Shown here: positions 35,605-45,032 of the stretch, one piece after another
How the letters are laid out: each line of letters begins with the position of its first letter
How positions within the stretch are numbered: position 1 is the first letter of the stretch
Source of the DNA: Gammaproteobacteria bacterium
GTDB lineage: Bacteria; Pseudomonadota; Gammaproteobacteria; Enterobacterales; Permianibacteraceae
Assembly: GCA_016182845.1 (NCBI GenBank)
Contig: JACPFT010000013.1
Span: 186,001 to 250,000 of the forward strand
DNA: 64,000 nt
Reading direction: 5' to 3'
Translations under genes and position numbers: made by a program
The notes under the pieces: generated by a model
The model's database searches: none
What the model saw: the letters and a program-made list of their open reading frames with translations, nothing else
What the model was told of the DNA's origin: nothing

Positions 35605-36587
35605 ATGCCTTCGGTAGCCAGCCGCTCCGCCAGAGTATAGGCGGCCTTGAGGCTACCCACCGAGGCGCGGCCGGTGCCGGCCAGATCCAGGGCGGTGCCG
35701 TGGTCGACCGATGTCCGGACGAAGGGCAGGCCCAGGGTGATGTTCACCGCCTCGCCGAAGCCGGCGTGCTTGAGGACCGGCAGGCCCTGATCGTGGTACA
35801 TGGCCAGGACCGCGTCGCCCTGGGGTAGGTGGTGGGGCGTGAAGGCGGTGTCGGCGGGCAGGGGGCCGATGAGTGTCAGGCCTTGGGCGCGCATCCGCTC
35901 CAGGATCGGGATGATGATGTCCAGCTCCTCGCGGCCCAGATGCCCGCTCTCGCCGGCATGGGGATTGAGGCCCAGGACCAGGATGCGCGGTTGGTCCAGG
36001 CCGAACTTGGCGCGCAGATCGGCGTGGAGTATGTCGATCACTTGCTCCAGGAGCGCGGGCGTGATGGCATCGGGCACGGCGCGCAGGGGCAAGTGCGTCG
36101 TGGCCAGGGCCACGCGCAAGTCGCCGGCCGCCAGCATCATCACCACGCGCTCGACGCCTGCCGCCTCGGCGAAGAACTCGGTATGGCCGGAGAAGGGAAC
36201 CCCCGCCTCGTTGATGATGCCCTTGTGCACCGGCGCCGTGACGATGGCATCGGCCTCGCCGGCGAGTGCCAGCTCGGCGGCCTTGGCCAGGGTGGCCAGG
36301 ACCTGGGGCGCATTGGCCGGATCCAGGACGCCCGGCCGGCTGGGAGCATGTAGAGGGATGTCCAGCACGGCCAGCTCGCCGGCTTCCTGGGCACGCGGCG
36401 CGGCGGCCGGATCGAAGGTATAAGCGCGCAGGGACAGGCCCAGGAGCGCGGCGCGCTCGTTCAACAAGGCCGCATCGCCGACAACCACGCGCTCGCTGGC
36501 CGAGGATTCCTGGGCCAGGCGCGCGACCAGCTCCGGGCCTATGCCGGCCGGCTCGCCGGGAGTCAGAACGATGCGTGCGATGCTCAT
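35568..36587 (-). CDS. pdxA: 4-hydroxythreonine-4-phosphate dehydrogenase PdxA, with repeat-derived C-terminus
   Basis: The 339 aa protein opens [22 protein letters not shown]. It has the metal-binding His of [13 protein letters not shown] and [10 protein letters not shown], the conserved GLNPHAGE, and [37 protein letters not shown]. It catalyses NAD-dependent oxidation in pyridoxal phosphate synthesis. The normal end is near LAERLA; twelve to fifteen extra residues come from repeat element family B. The active site is untouched. Confidence 0.96.
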   Translation of the reverse strand: MSIARIVLTPGEPAGIGPELVARLAQESSASERVVVGDAALLNERAALLGLSLRAYTFDPAAAPRAQEAGELAVLDIPLHAPSRPGVLDPANAPQVLATLAKAAELALAGEADAIVTAPVHKGIINEAGVPFSGHTEFFAEAAGVERVVMMLAAGDLRVALATTHLPLRAVPDAITPALLEQVIDILHADLRAKFGLDQPRILVLGLNPHAGESGHLGREELDIIIPILERMRAQGLTLIGPLPADTAFTPHHLPQGDAVLAMYHDQGLPVLKHAGFGEAVNITLGLPFVRTSVDHGTALDLAGTGRASVGSLKAAYTLAERLATEGMNRQGAKAPSVG

Positions 36588-36652
36588 ATTCCCTCGTCAC
36601 TCAAAGACTTGCGGGGCCCGAGGGCCCCGCAGCGGTGCATGGAACGCGAAGC

Positions 36653-37987
36653 TCAGCTGCCGCTCTTGTTCTTGTCCTTGTCTTCGTCCTGCAGGTACTT
36701 GACGAAGGCCTCGGTACGGATCTCGCGCAGCCACTCTTCCTGTTCCTCGCCGAACTTGCGCTGCTGCAGGAGCTGGGCGGCGCGGTTCTTCTTGAGCTCC
36801 TCGGTCTGGTCCTGGGTACGCCGGCCGGTGACCTGCAGGATGTGCCAGCCGAATGGGCTGCGGAAAGGGGCGCTGATCGCGTTGATGCCGGTCTCGGCCA
36901 TGGTCTGCTCGAACTCCGGCACGAACTGGCCCGGATTGGCCCAGCCCAGGTCGCCGCCCTGGGAGGCGGAGCCCGTGTCCGCGGACTCGGTCTTGGCGAG
37001 GGTGGCGAAATCGGCGCCGCCCAGAATCTGGTCGCGCAAGGCGATGAGCTTCTCGCGGGCCTGGACGTCGTCCATGACCGCGGAGGTCTTGATCAGAATG
37101 TGGCGGGCCTGAGTCTGGTTGACCATGGTCGTGCCCAGCTCGCCGCCGCGCTGGTCCATGACCTTGAGGATATGGAAGCCGTTGGGGCTGCGCAGCACCG
37201 GCGCCAGCTCGCCCTTCTTGAGCTTGCGCACCGCGTCGGCGAACAGGCCCGGCAGCTGGTTCAGGTTGCGCCAACCCAGGTCGCCGCCCTCCAGGGCTTC
37301 CTGGCTGGCGGAATTGGCCACGGCCAGCTCGGCGAAATCGGCGCCCCCCTGGAGCTTGGCGAGCAGCTCGTCGGCGCGGCCTTGGGCCTTCTGCAGATCG
37401 GCGGAGCTGGCATTCTCGGCCACGGTCAGCATGATATGGCCCAGGCGCAGTTCCTGGGGCGCTTCCGCGCCCTGCTGCTCCATCTGGCTCAGCATGTTCT
37501 GGATTTCCTGCTCGCTGACGAAGATGCGCCGGCCCACGACGCGCTGGCGCATCTGGCTGACCAACATCTCGTTGCGGATGTCCTCGCGGAACACGGCATA
37601 GCTGACGCCCTCGGTGGCCAGGGCGGAGCGGAACTGCTCCAGGCTCAGGCGGTTGCCGCGCGCCATGTCCTCGATGGCGGCATTGAGCTGCTCGTCGCCA
37701 ACGCGGGCGCCGCCGCGCTTGGCCATCTGCAGCTGAATGGACTCGGACACCAGGCGCTCCAGGACCTGCTTGCGCAGCACATCGGACGGCGGCAGGCGGC
37801 CACCGCGCCCCTCGATCTGGCGGCGCACGCTGTTGATGCGGCGATTCAGCTCGCTCTGCAGTACCAGGTCTTCCTCCACTTGGACGACGATGCCGTCGAG
37901 GACGGCGGCACTGGCGGCAAGGACATCCTGACTCAGCAAGGGCAGGAGGCCGAGCAGGCCGAGCAGGGGAATGCGCATCAACTTCAT
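36653..37987 (-). CDS. surA: Periplasmic chaperone and peptidyl-prolyl isomerase SurA
   Basis: The 444 aa protein has a signal peptide (MKLMRIPLLGLLGLLPLLSQDVLA) and the SurA N-terminal chaperone domain (VLDGIVVQVEEDLVLQSELNRRI). Two parvulin domains follow, near RLGHIMLTVAENAS and QARHILIKTSAVMDD, each ending in a GWHILQV or GFHILKV strand. It escorts outer-membrane proteins such as LptD, its upstream neighbour. ATG 37987 is chosen since the signal peptide begins there. Confidence 0.96.
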   Translation of the reverse strand: MKLMRIPLLGLLGLLPLLSQDVLAASAAVLDGIVVQVEEDLVLQSELNRRINSVRRQIEGRGGRLPPSDVLRKQVLERLVSESIQLQMAKRGGARVGDEQLNAAIEDMARGNRLSLEQFRSALATEGVSYAVFREDIRNEMLVSQMRQRVVGRRIFVSEQEIQNMLSQMEQQGAEAPQELRLGHIMLTVAENASSADLQKAQGRADELLAKLQGGADFAELAVANSASQEALEGGDLGWRNLNQLPGLFADAVRKLKKGELAPVLRSPNGFHILKVMDQRGGELGTTMVNQTQARHILIKTSAVMDDVQAREKLIALRDQILGGADFATLAKTESADTGSASQGGDLGWANPGQFVPEFEQTMAETGINAISAPFRSPFGWHILQVTGRRTQDQTEELKKNRAAQLLQQRKFGEEQEEWLREIRTEAFVKYLQDEDKDKNKSGS

Positions 37988-38037
37988 GTCTTTATATTCC
38001 AGGTAATCTCGATGACGCCGGCCCATCAGGGACCGGC

Positions 38038-40584
38038 TTACTGGCTCAGCCGATCTTCATAACCGGCGATGCTGCGTTGGAGTAGGGAACCGGCCTTATT
38101 GTTCCCGACCGTAGCCAGGCCGCGGAACACGAATTGTACAAAAATCCCCTGGTTGTATTCATCGTTGCCGCCGGGAATCTGCACGCCGTTGCTGTCCAGG
38201 TTCACGTCCAGGTAGCGGCGGCCCACCAGGCGCAGGGCCCAGCAGCAGGAGCTGTACTCGATGCCGCCCAGGGTCTCCAGATCCTGGTCGCCGACCAGAT
38301 CCCGGTTGTAGCGGCCCACCAGGCTCCAGCTGGCGCCTAGCGGCAGGGCGAAGCTCAGGTCGCCCTGCTCCAGGAGGCCGGTGCCGGCCGGCAGGTTGGA
38401 GTCCGGGCGGCGCAGGCGGTGGCGCAGGTTGAAGGCATAGCCCTGGTCGGCGTAATGCACGGCGGCCTGGGCCTTCTGGGTCTCGCTCTCGTTCTCGTCC
38501 CATTCGGCGGCGCCCGCGACGCGCCAGCTGTCGGACAGCTGCCAGGCCAGCTCGGCGATGAGGCCGGAACGGTCTTCGGTGGCCGGGTTGATGCTCGGGG
38601 ACAGCTGGACCTCCCGGTCGGCGAAATAGGCGATCTGGCCCAGGGAGAAGCGCAGCAGCTCGCCGCCGTCGGCCGCCAGCCAACGGCTGGTGAGCGCGGC
38701 GGTCAGCTGGTCGGCATCGCCGATGCGATCCAGGCCGGTGAAGCGGTTCTCGGCGAAGAGCTGGGGATAGGAGGAGTCCAGGAGGGCCGAGTCGAAGACC
38801 TGGATGCCGTCCTGCTCGCGGGCCGGGGCATAGAGGTAGAACAAGCGCGGTTCCAGGGTGTGCACGGCGCCGCCACCCGCCTCGCGCTCGAAGACCAGGC
38901 CGGAGTCCAGGCTGGCGAGCGGCAGCTCGCGGGTCACGCCGGCCTCCAGGGGCGAGCCGGCGGGCGCATGCGTGAGGTCCTGGCTGTATTCGGTGTACAG
39001 GTATTTGACGCTGGGCCGGATGAAGCCCGCCGCCCATTCCAGGGGATAGCTGAAACCAGGCTGGACATGCACGCGCCGTCCGTCGACCTGGCTCTCGTGC
39101 TGGAACTCCGTGGCCTCGCTCAGGAAGCTGAAGCTCAAATCCCCGGCGATACGGTCGTACTGACCCCGGGCCCGGACCTGGGGCAAGATCTCATAAGGCT
39201 GAACCGCCGTGCGCAGGGCCAGGGTGTCGCTGGCAGAGGCCGAGACGTTCCAGTGGGAACCGTACCAGGCCACGCGGCCCTGGCGGCCCAGGAATTCCTT
39301 GTTGGCGATGGACAGCTCGGTGCCCAGATCGTGGAAATACTGGTCGTCGCTGACATCGGTCACGTCCAGGCCGGCCACGAAGCCGCCGCCCAGGCGGCTG
39401 TCATTCTGGACCCGGTACAGGTAGCGGTTCTCGCTGTCGGCCAGGCTCTCGCCCTGGTCGTTGGGCAGGAACTCGGCCGCCACCTGGCTCTCGGTGGACT
39501 CGGACAGGTGGCGGAACTCCGTGCCCAGCATCAGGCCGCGCTCGCTCATGTAGCGCGGGTTCAGGGTCAGATCGTAGTTGGGCGCCAGGTTCCAGTAATA
39601 AGGAACGGAGAGATCCAGGCCGTTGCGGTCGCTGTGGCCGATGTCCGGCCAGAGGAAGCCGGAACGGCGTCGCTCATCAACCGGGAATGTCAGATAGGGA
39701 AAATAGAACACCGGCACGTCGCCGGCGCGCAGCACCATGTGCCGCGCCTCGCCCCAGCCCTCGTCCTGGTCGATGTCGATCTCCTTGGCGCTGAACTGCC
39801 AGTCGTCCTTGCCCGCCGGGCAGGTCGTGAAGCTGGCGTCCTCCATGAGCACGTGCCGGTCGGCGGTCTGGCCGACGCGCTTGGCCTGGCCGCGGGCATT
39901 GCGCCCGGCCAGCTGGTAGCGGGCGTCCTCCAGGGTCGCGGCGCCGGTGCCCAGATTGCCCTTCAGGGCACGGCCCTGGGCCGCCAGGCGCGGATCCCGG
40001 TAGCTCACCTCGCCGCTGGCATCCACGTCCTCGGTGGCCTTGGTCAGATAGGCCCGATCGGCGCGGATGCGGCGCTCGCCCTGGCGGATCTCGGCGCCAC
40101 CCTCCATCAGGACATTGCCGTCCTTGTCGGTGGACACGCGCGGCGCCGTGCTGTGGATCTTGTTATCGCCGGCCGGCAGGGCATCGGCCTCGGCCGGTGG
40201 AAAGTTGCTGGGGCAGCTGGCCAGGCCGGCAGGGGTCTGAGCCGGCTTCGGCACCAGGCCCGGCGCGGCGATGGCGGCCGGGGGCAGGGTCTGCGCGTCC
40301 TGGCGCGGCGCGGCCACGGCCTCCTCCGCCTCGTAAGCCGGACGCGGCGGCGCCGGGGTCTCCGCCTCGTGAGCCGTACGCGGCTCGGCGGGAGCGGGAG
40401 CGAGGGCGGGGGCGGCCACGGCGCCAGCGCCGTCCTGGCAGACCCAGCGGCCTTGGGCATCGGCGCTGCAGAACCAGTCTCCGCCTTCGGCGGCAAGGGC
40501 CGGCACGGGTGCCAGCCACAGGGCAAGACTCAGGGACGACAGGGCAAAAGGCGGTAGGCGCACGGTATTCTTCTTCGTTGGCAT
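38038..40584 (-). CDS. lptD: LPS-assembly outer membrane protein LptD
   Basis: The 848 aa protein has a signal peptide (LPPFALSSLSLALWLAPVPALA). A low-complexity Ala/Pro/Glu stretch over residues 45-110 includes two copies of a HEAETPAPP/YEAEEAVAAP-like segment. The jellyroll domain (NKIHSTAPRVSTDKDGNVLMEGGAEI) and a large barrel starting about residue 250 (FYFPYLTFPVDERRRSGFLWPDIG) follow. With LptE it inserts lipopolysaccharide in the outer leaflet. Two pairs of Cys suitable for the inter-domain disulfides are present (CSSC region near CCWALRLVG). ATG 40584 is chosen. Confidence 0.95.
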   Translation of the reverse strand: MPTKKNTVRLPPFALSSLSLALWLAPVPALAAEGGDWFCSADAQGRWVCQDGAGAVAAPALAPAPAEPRTAHEAETPAPPRPAYEAEEAVAAPRQDAQTLPPAAIAAPGLVPKPAQTPAGLASCPSNFPPAEADALPAGDNKIHSTAPRVSTDKDGNVLMEGGAEIRQGERRIRADRAYLTKATEDVDASGEVSYRDPRLAAQGRALKGNLGTGAATLEDARYQLAGRNARGQAKRVGQTADRHVLMEDASFTTCPAGKDDWQFSAKEIDIDQDEGWGEARHMVLRAGDVPVFYFPYLTFPVDERRRSGFLWPDIGHSDRNGLDLSVPYYWNLAPNYDLTLNPRYMSERGLMLGTEFRHLSESTESQVAAEFLPNDQGESLADSENRYLYRVQNDSRLGGGFVAGLDVTDVSDDQYFHDLGTELSIANKEFLGRQGRVAWYGSHWNVSASASDTLALRTAVQPYEILPQVRARGQYDRIAGDLSFSFLSEATEFQHESQVDGRRVHVQPGFSYPLEWAAGFIRPSVKYLYTEYSQDLTHAPAGSPLEAGVTRELPLASLDSGLVFEREAGGGAVHTLEPRLFYLYAPAREQDGIQVFDSALLDSSYPQLFAENRFTGLDRIGDADQLTAALTSRWLAADGGELLRFSLGQIAYFADREVQLSPSINPATEDRSGLIAELAWQLSDSWRVAGAAEWDENESETQKAQAAVHYADQGYAFNLRHRLRRPDSNLPAGTGLLEQGDLSFALPLGASWSLVGRYNRDLVGDQDLETLGGIEYSSCCWALRLVGRRYLDVNLDSNGVQIPGGNDEYNQGIFVQFVFRGLATVGNNKAGSLLQRSIAGYEDRLSQ

Positions 40585-40741
40585 TCGGGTCGGGCCGGGC
40601 ATGCCGGCGCGTGGCGCTTCGGCTATGATAGGCGCTTTTGCGGCCCAGGCCCGGCGTTTTGGGCCTGATGATAATGGATCTGACGCCTGCCCGGCGCAGA
40701 TTTCTTGCACGCCGCAACCCATTCCCTGCCTGGTTGAAGCC

Positions 40742-41743
40742 ATGAACATGCCCGCCGCCCACGATCCCCGCCTGGACCAGCTGCTCGCCTGGGCCAAGAC
40801 CTGCCTGGACGCCGAGAACCTCGGCTGCGCCCCGGCCTCGGCCGACGCCAGCTTCCGCCGCTACTTTCGCCTCACGCTGGCCGGGGGCGGCACCCTCATC
40901 GCCATGGACGCCCCGCCGCCCCAGGAGGATTGCCGGCCCTTCGTGCACGTGGCCGGGCTGATGGCCCAGGCCGGGCTGCATGCGCCGGCCGTGCTCCATG
41001 CCGATCTGGAACGCGGCTTCCTGCTGCTCAGCGACCTGGGCGCCCAGACCTATCTGGACGTCATGGATGAATCAAATGCCGATGCCCTGTTCGGGGCCGC
41101 CATCGCCGCCCTCGTCGCCTGGCAGAAAAGCAGCCGCGAGGGCGAGCTGCCGCCCTATGACCAGGCGCTTTTGCAGCGCGAACTGGATCTCTTCCCCGAT
41201 TGGTACGTGGGCCGCCACCTGGGCCTCTCCCTGGACGACGAGGAGCTGGCCCTCTGGCAGGACGGCTGCGCCCTGCTGATCGACTCCGCCCTGGCCCAGC
41301 CCAAGGTCTTCGTGCACCGCGACTACATGCCCCGCAACCTGATGATTTCCGAGCCGAATCCCGGCGTGCTCGACTTCCAGGACGCGGTCTGGGGCCCCAT
41401 CAGCTACGACCTCGTGTCCCTGTTCCGCGACGCCTTCCTGTCCTGGCCCGAGGAGCGCGTGGAGGGCTGGGCCCGGCTGTACCACGGCCAGGCCCTGGCC
41501 GCCGGTCTGCCCGTCCAGGCCGATTACGCCGAATTCCGCCGCGCCTTCGACTGGATGGGTCTGCAGCGCCACCTGAAAGTCCTGGGGATCTTCGCGCGCA
41601 TCAACTACCGCGACGGCAAGCCCAAGTACCTGGCCGACACGCCGCGCTTCCTAGCCTATGTGCGCCGGATCGGCGGGCACTATGCCGAGCTCAAGCCCTT
41701 ACTGGAGCTGCTGGACCGGCTGGAGGCACGGGCCGGCAAGTGA
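40742..41743 (+). CDS. amgK: Sugar kinase AmgK (N-acetylmuramate/N-acetylglucosamine anomeric kinase)
   Basis: The 333 aa protein belongs to the aminoglycoside phosphotransferase fold. The catalytic loop HRDYMPRNL begins at H192 and the metal site is LDFQDAVWGPISYDL. Directly followed by murU and divergent from lptD, it matches the recycling pair described in Pseudomonas that makes UDP-MurNAc without de novo MurA and gives intrinsic fosfomycin tolerance. ATG 40742 or 40748 fits. Confidence 0.9.
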   Translation: MNMPAAHDPRLDQLLAWAKTCLDAENLGCAPASADASFRRYFRLTLAGGGTLIAMDAPPPQEDCRPFVHVAGLMAQAGLHAPAVLHADLERGFLLLSDLGAQTYLDVMDESNADALFGAAIAALVAWQKSSREGELPPYDQALLQRELDLFPDWYVGRHLGLSLDDEELALWQDGCALLIDSALAQPKVFVHRDYMPRNLMISEPNPGVLDFQDAVWGPISYDLVSLFRDAFLSWPEERVEGWARLYHGQALAAGLPVQADYAEFRRAFDWMGLQRHLKVLGIFARINYRDGKPKYLADTPRFLAYVRRIGGHYAELKPLLELLDRLEARAGK

Positions 41744-41754
41744 GTACAAAGCAT

Positions 41755-42572
<818 letters not shown>

Positions 42573-42574
42573 TC

Positions 42575-43390
42575 ATGGGCTGGTGGGGAAAAGTCTTGGG
42601 CGGCGCCTTCGGCGCCCTGGTGGGTGGGCCGCTGGGGGCGGTGCTGGGCGCGGCCCTGGGCCATAGCTTCGATCAGGGCCGTGCCCAGAACTTCGACCGC
42701 GAACCGGCCCTGGGACGGGGCGAGCAGGAGCGCGTGCAGGCGGCCTTCTTCACCGCCACCTTCGCCATCATGGGCCATCTGGCCAAGGCCGATGGCCGCG
42801 TGTCCGAGGCGGAAATCCGCCATGCCCGCGAGGTCATGGCGCGCTTGGGACTGCCCGAAGCCGCCCGGCAGCTGGCCATGGACTTGTTCAACCAGGGCAA
42901 GCTGGCCAGCTTCGACCGCGACGCGGCCTTGGGCCAGTTGAAGAGCGAATGCGGCCATAGGCGCAACCTGCTGCGCCTGTTCCTGGAAATCCAGATCGCC
43001 GGCGCCCTGGCCGACCGGGAGCTGCACGGCGCCGAGCTGGGCATACTCCAACACCTGGCCGCCGGCCTGGGGCTGGCCGCCGAGCTGCAGCATCTGCTGA
43101 CCCTGCACCGGGTCGGCGCGGAATTCGGGGCCGGTTTCGGCGGCGAGTCCCTGGGCGAGGCGCCGCCCAGCCCGGCCCGCAAGCTGGCCGATGCCCATGC
43201 CGTCCTGGATCTCGCCGAGGGCGCCAGCGACGGGGAGGTCAAGCGCGCCTACAAGCGCCTCATGGCCCAGCACCACCCGGACAAGCTGGTGGCCCAGGGC
43301 CTGCCCGAGGAAATGATGAAGGCGGCCACCGAAAAAACCATCGAAATCAAGGCGGCCTACGACACCATCCGCGCCGCGCGAGGCCTCTGA
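42575..43390 (+). CDS. djlA: Membrane-anchored co-chaperone DjlA (TerB-like and J domains)
   Basis: The 271 aa protein has an N-terminal Gly-rich membrane anchor (GGAFGALVGGPLGAVLGAALG), a TerB-like helical domain (AFFTATFAIMGHLAKADGRVSEAEI) and a C-terminal J domain with HPD in MAQHHPDKL. DjlA stimulates DnaK at the inner membrane. ATG 42575 has AAGGAGAC 9 bp upstream. Its last base is the first base of the next gene's ATG. Confidence 0.93.
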   Translation: MGWWGKVLGGAFGALVGGPLGAVLGAALGHSFDQGRAQNFDREPALGRGEQERVQAAFFTATFAIMGHLAKADGRVSEAEIRHAREVMARLGLPEAARQLAMDLFNQGKLASFDRDAALGQLKSECGHRRNLLRLFLEIQIAGALADRELHGAELGILQHLAAGLGLAAELQHLLTLHRVGAEFGAGFGGESLGEAPPSPARKLADAHAVLDLAEGASDGEVKRAYKRLMAQHHPDKLVAQGLPEEMMKAATEKTIEIKAAYDTIRAARGL

Positions 43391-43926
43391 TGAAATCCAT
43401 CCTCCCCCTTTTCGTCCTGTGGAGCGGCACCGTCCAGGCCGGCGAGGCCTATCTCGCCCTGGGCAAGGGCCTGAACGAGGCCTTGATCCAGAGCGGCAGC
43501 ATCGCGTCCAGCGAGGCCCTGGAACTGGGCTACAGCCTGGCCTCGCCCCATGTCTGGAGCCTGAGCCGTACGGCCGATCTGAACCTACGCCTGGAAATCG
43601 CCGCCGCCCGCCTGCAGGGCCGGCATCGCGGCCGCGAGGACCGCCTGGATATCCAGACCCTGCGCCCCGTCCTGCGCTGGCAGGCGGATGCCGACTGGTA
43701 TGCCGAGTTCGGTCTGGGTTATGCACGGCTGTCCTCGGATGAGTACGAGGAGATCCGCATGGCCAAGGAAGACAATTTCAGCCTCATCGCCGGCGTGGGC
43801 CTGGCTCTGGACGCGGCCCGGGACTGGCGCCTGACGCTGCGCTATAATCATTACTCCAACGGCTATACCGCCAGCCCCAACCCCGGCCTGGACTACGCGA
43901 CGCTGAATCTGAGCCGCAGCCTCTAG
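43390..43926 (+). CDS. PagL-like lipid A 3-O-deacylase (acyloxyacyl hydrolase family)
   Basis: The 178 aa protein has a signal peptide (MKSILPLFVLWSGTVQA) and alternating strands of a small outer-membrane barrel. The C-terminal active-site region NHYSNGYTASPNPGLDYATL has the catalytic pair H154 and S156. In Pseudomonas PagL the third residue is Glu, 12 positions after the Ser; here that position is D168. The enzyme would remove the 3-position acyl chain of lipid A. It starts at the last base of djlA. Confidence 0.8.
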   Translation: MKSILPLFVLWSGTVQAGEAYLALGKGLNEALIQSGSIASSEALELGYSLASPHVWSLSRTADLNLRLEIAAARLQGRHRGREDRLDIQTLRPVLRWQADADWYAEFGLGYARLSSDEYEEIRMAKEDNFSLIAGVGLALDAARDWRLTLRYNHYSNGYTASPNPGLDYATLNLSRSL

Positions 43927-43936
43927 CCGTTCGCCC

Positions 43937-43955
43937 CGCCGCCTTCATGGCGGCG
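43937..43955 (+). terminator. Short hairpin after pagL
   Basis: CGCCGCC (43937-43943) pairs with GGCGGCG (43949-43955) with a 5-base loop. No T run follows. The remaining 95 bp to the next gene show no clear promoter. Confidence 0.4.
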
Positions 43956-44050
43956 CTAATCCCCTGCGTACCCGAAATCTTCTCCAAGTGTTGGATCCTC
44001 GACGCTTTTCCGTCTTTACTTGCTAATAGGTCCCTAGATTCGGGTCGCAC

Positions 44051-44416
44051 ATGACCAAGACCATACTCATCGCCGACGATTCCCTGATCTCGCGGCGCAT
44101 GATCAAGCGCGCCTTCCCGGAGACCGCCGACTTCCGCTTCCTGGAGGCGGGCGACGGCGAGGCCGTGTTGGAAACCCTGGCTCAGGAAGACGTGGACTTC
44201 ATGATCCTGGACCTGACCATGCCCAAGCTGGAGGGCTTGCCCTTACTGAACAGGCTGAAGGCCATGGGCAGCATCCCCCCCTTCGTGGTGATCAGCGCCG
44301 ACATCCAGCCGCAGGTCATGGCCAACGTGCAGCAACTGGGCGCGCAGAGCTTCGTGGAGAAACCGATCACCTCGGAAAAGGTCGCGTCCATGCTGAAAAC
44401 CTGCGGTCTGCTATGA
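44051..44416 (+). CDS. CheY-like single-domain response regulator
   Basis: The 121 aa protein is a receiver domain with acidic pair DD at residues 8-9, phosphoacceptor D54 (MILDLTMPKLEG), the switch Ser of VVISAD and the conserved Lys of VEKPIT. It has no output domain. Its stop overlaps the CheC-like start by 4 bp. It is the first gene of the ten-gene signalling cluster and the natural substrate of the adjacent phosphatase. Confidence 0.92.
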   Translation: MTKTILIADDSLISRRMIKRAFPETADFRFLEAGDGEAVLETLAQEDVDFMILDLTMPKLEGLPLLNRLKAMGSIPPFVVISADIQPQVMANVQQLGAQSFVEKPITSEKVASMLKTCGLL

Positions 44417-45030
44417 ACGACCGGCTCAAGGAAACCTTCACCGAGCTGGAGCTGGACGCGATCCACGAGATGCTCAACATCGCCATGGGCCGGGCGGCCA
44501 ATGCCATCGCCTGCCTGATGGACGTGCTCGTGGAGATGTCCCTGCCGCTGATCCGCTTCGACCGGCTGGGAAACCTGATGCGCGAGGCGATCAGGAACGA
44601 CGAGAAGGCCCTGGACAAGGTCTTCATCCGACAGAGTTTCTACGGCCCTTTCAAGGGCGAGGTCCTGGCGGCCTACGACCGTGACAGCTGCCGCCATATT
44701 TCCATGATGATGGGCTTGGATGGCAGTAACTCCCAGGCCCAGGACGAACTGTTGCTGGACTTGTCCAGCGTGTTGATTGGAGCCTGCATGAACTGCTTCA
44801 CCGAGTTGATGGACATTCAACTCGGCTACTCGGCGCCCTCGATCCTGCCGCCGGACCGCTTCCGCTCAATCCTGAATCAAGCGGGAGCCATGGATCTGGA
44901 ACTCATCGTTCTGGAGGTCCATATGGCCATCAAGAATCACCCGATCGCGAGCGACCTTATCATCGGCATGTCGGCGGAATCCATGCTGCAAATGAAAGAG
45001 AGGGTCGCGAGCTTCACCGAGAAGCTGTGA
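44413..45030 (+). CDS. CheC-like phosphatase
   Basis: The 205 aa protein matches CheC. The first active-site helix fits the signature D-x3-E-x2-N-x22-P exactly (DAIHEMLN, then P 23 residues on). The second site, around SVLIGACMN, has lost the Glu and Asn. One functional dephosphorylation site is therefore expected. CheC proteins dephosphorylate CheY-P; the overlapping upstream gene encodes a CheY. No CheD, CheA or chemoreceptor lies adjacent, so this is a phosphatase-regulator pair outside a standard chemotaxis operon. Confidence 0.82.
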   Translation: MNDRLKETFTELELDAIHEMLNIAMGRAANAIACLMDVLVEMSLPLIRFDRLGNLMREAIRNDEKALDKVFIRQSFYGPFKGEVLAAYDRDSCRHISMMMGLDGSNSQAQDELLLDLSSVLIGACMNCFTELMDIQLGYSAPSILPPDRFRSILNQAGAMDLELIVLEVHMAIKNHPIASDLIIGMSAESMLQMKERVASFTEKL

Positions 45031-45032
45031 CT

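Noticed and set aside
38419-40557. A 712-codon open frame on the plus strand opposite lptD
   Set aside because: It lies antisense to a well-conserved lptD and its composition (Gly, Ala, Gln, His) is that of a complement of GC-biased codons; no domain is visible.
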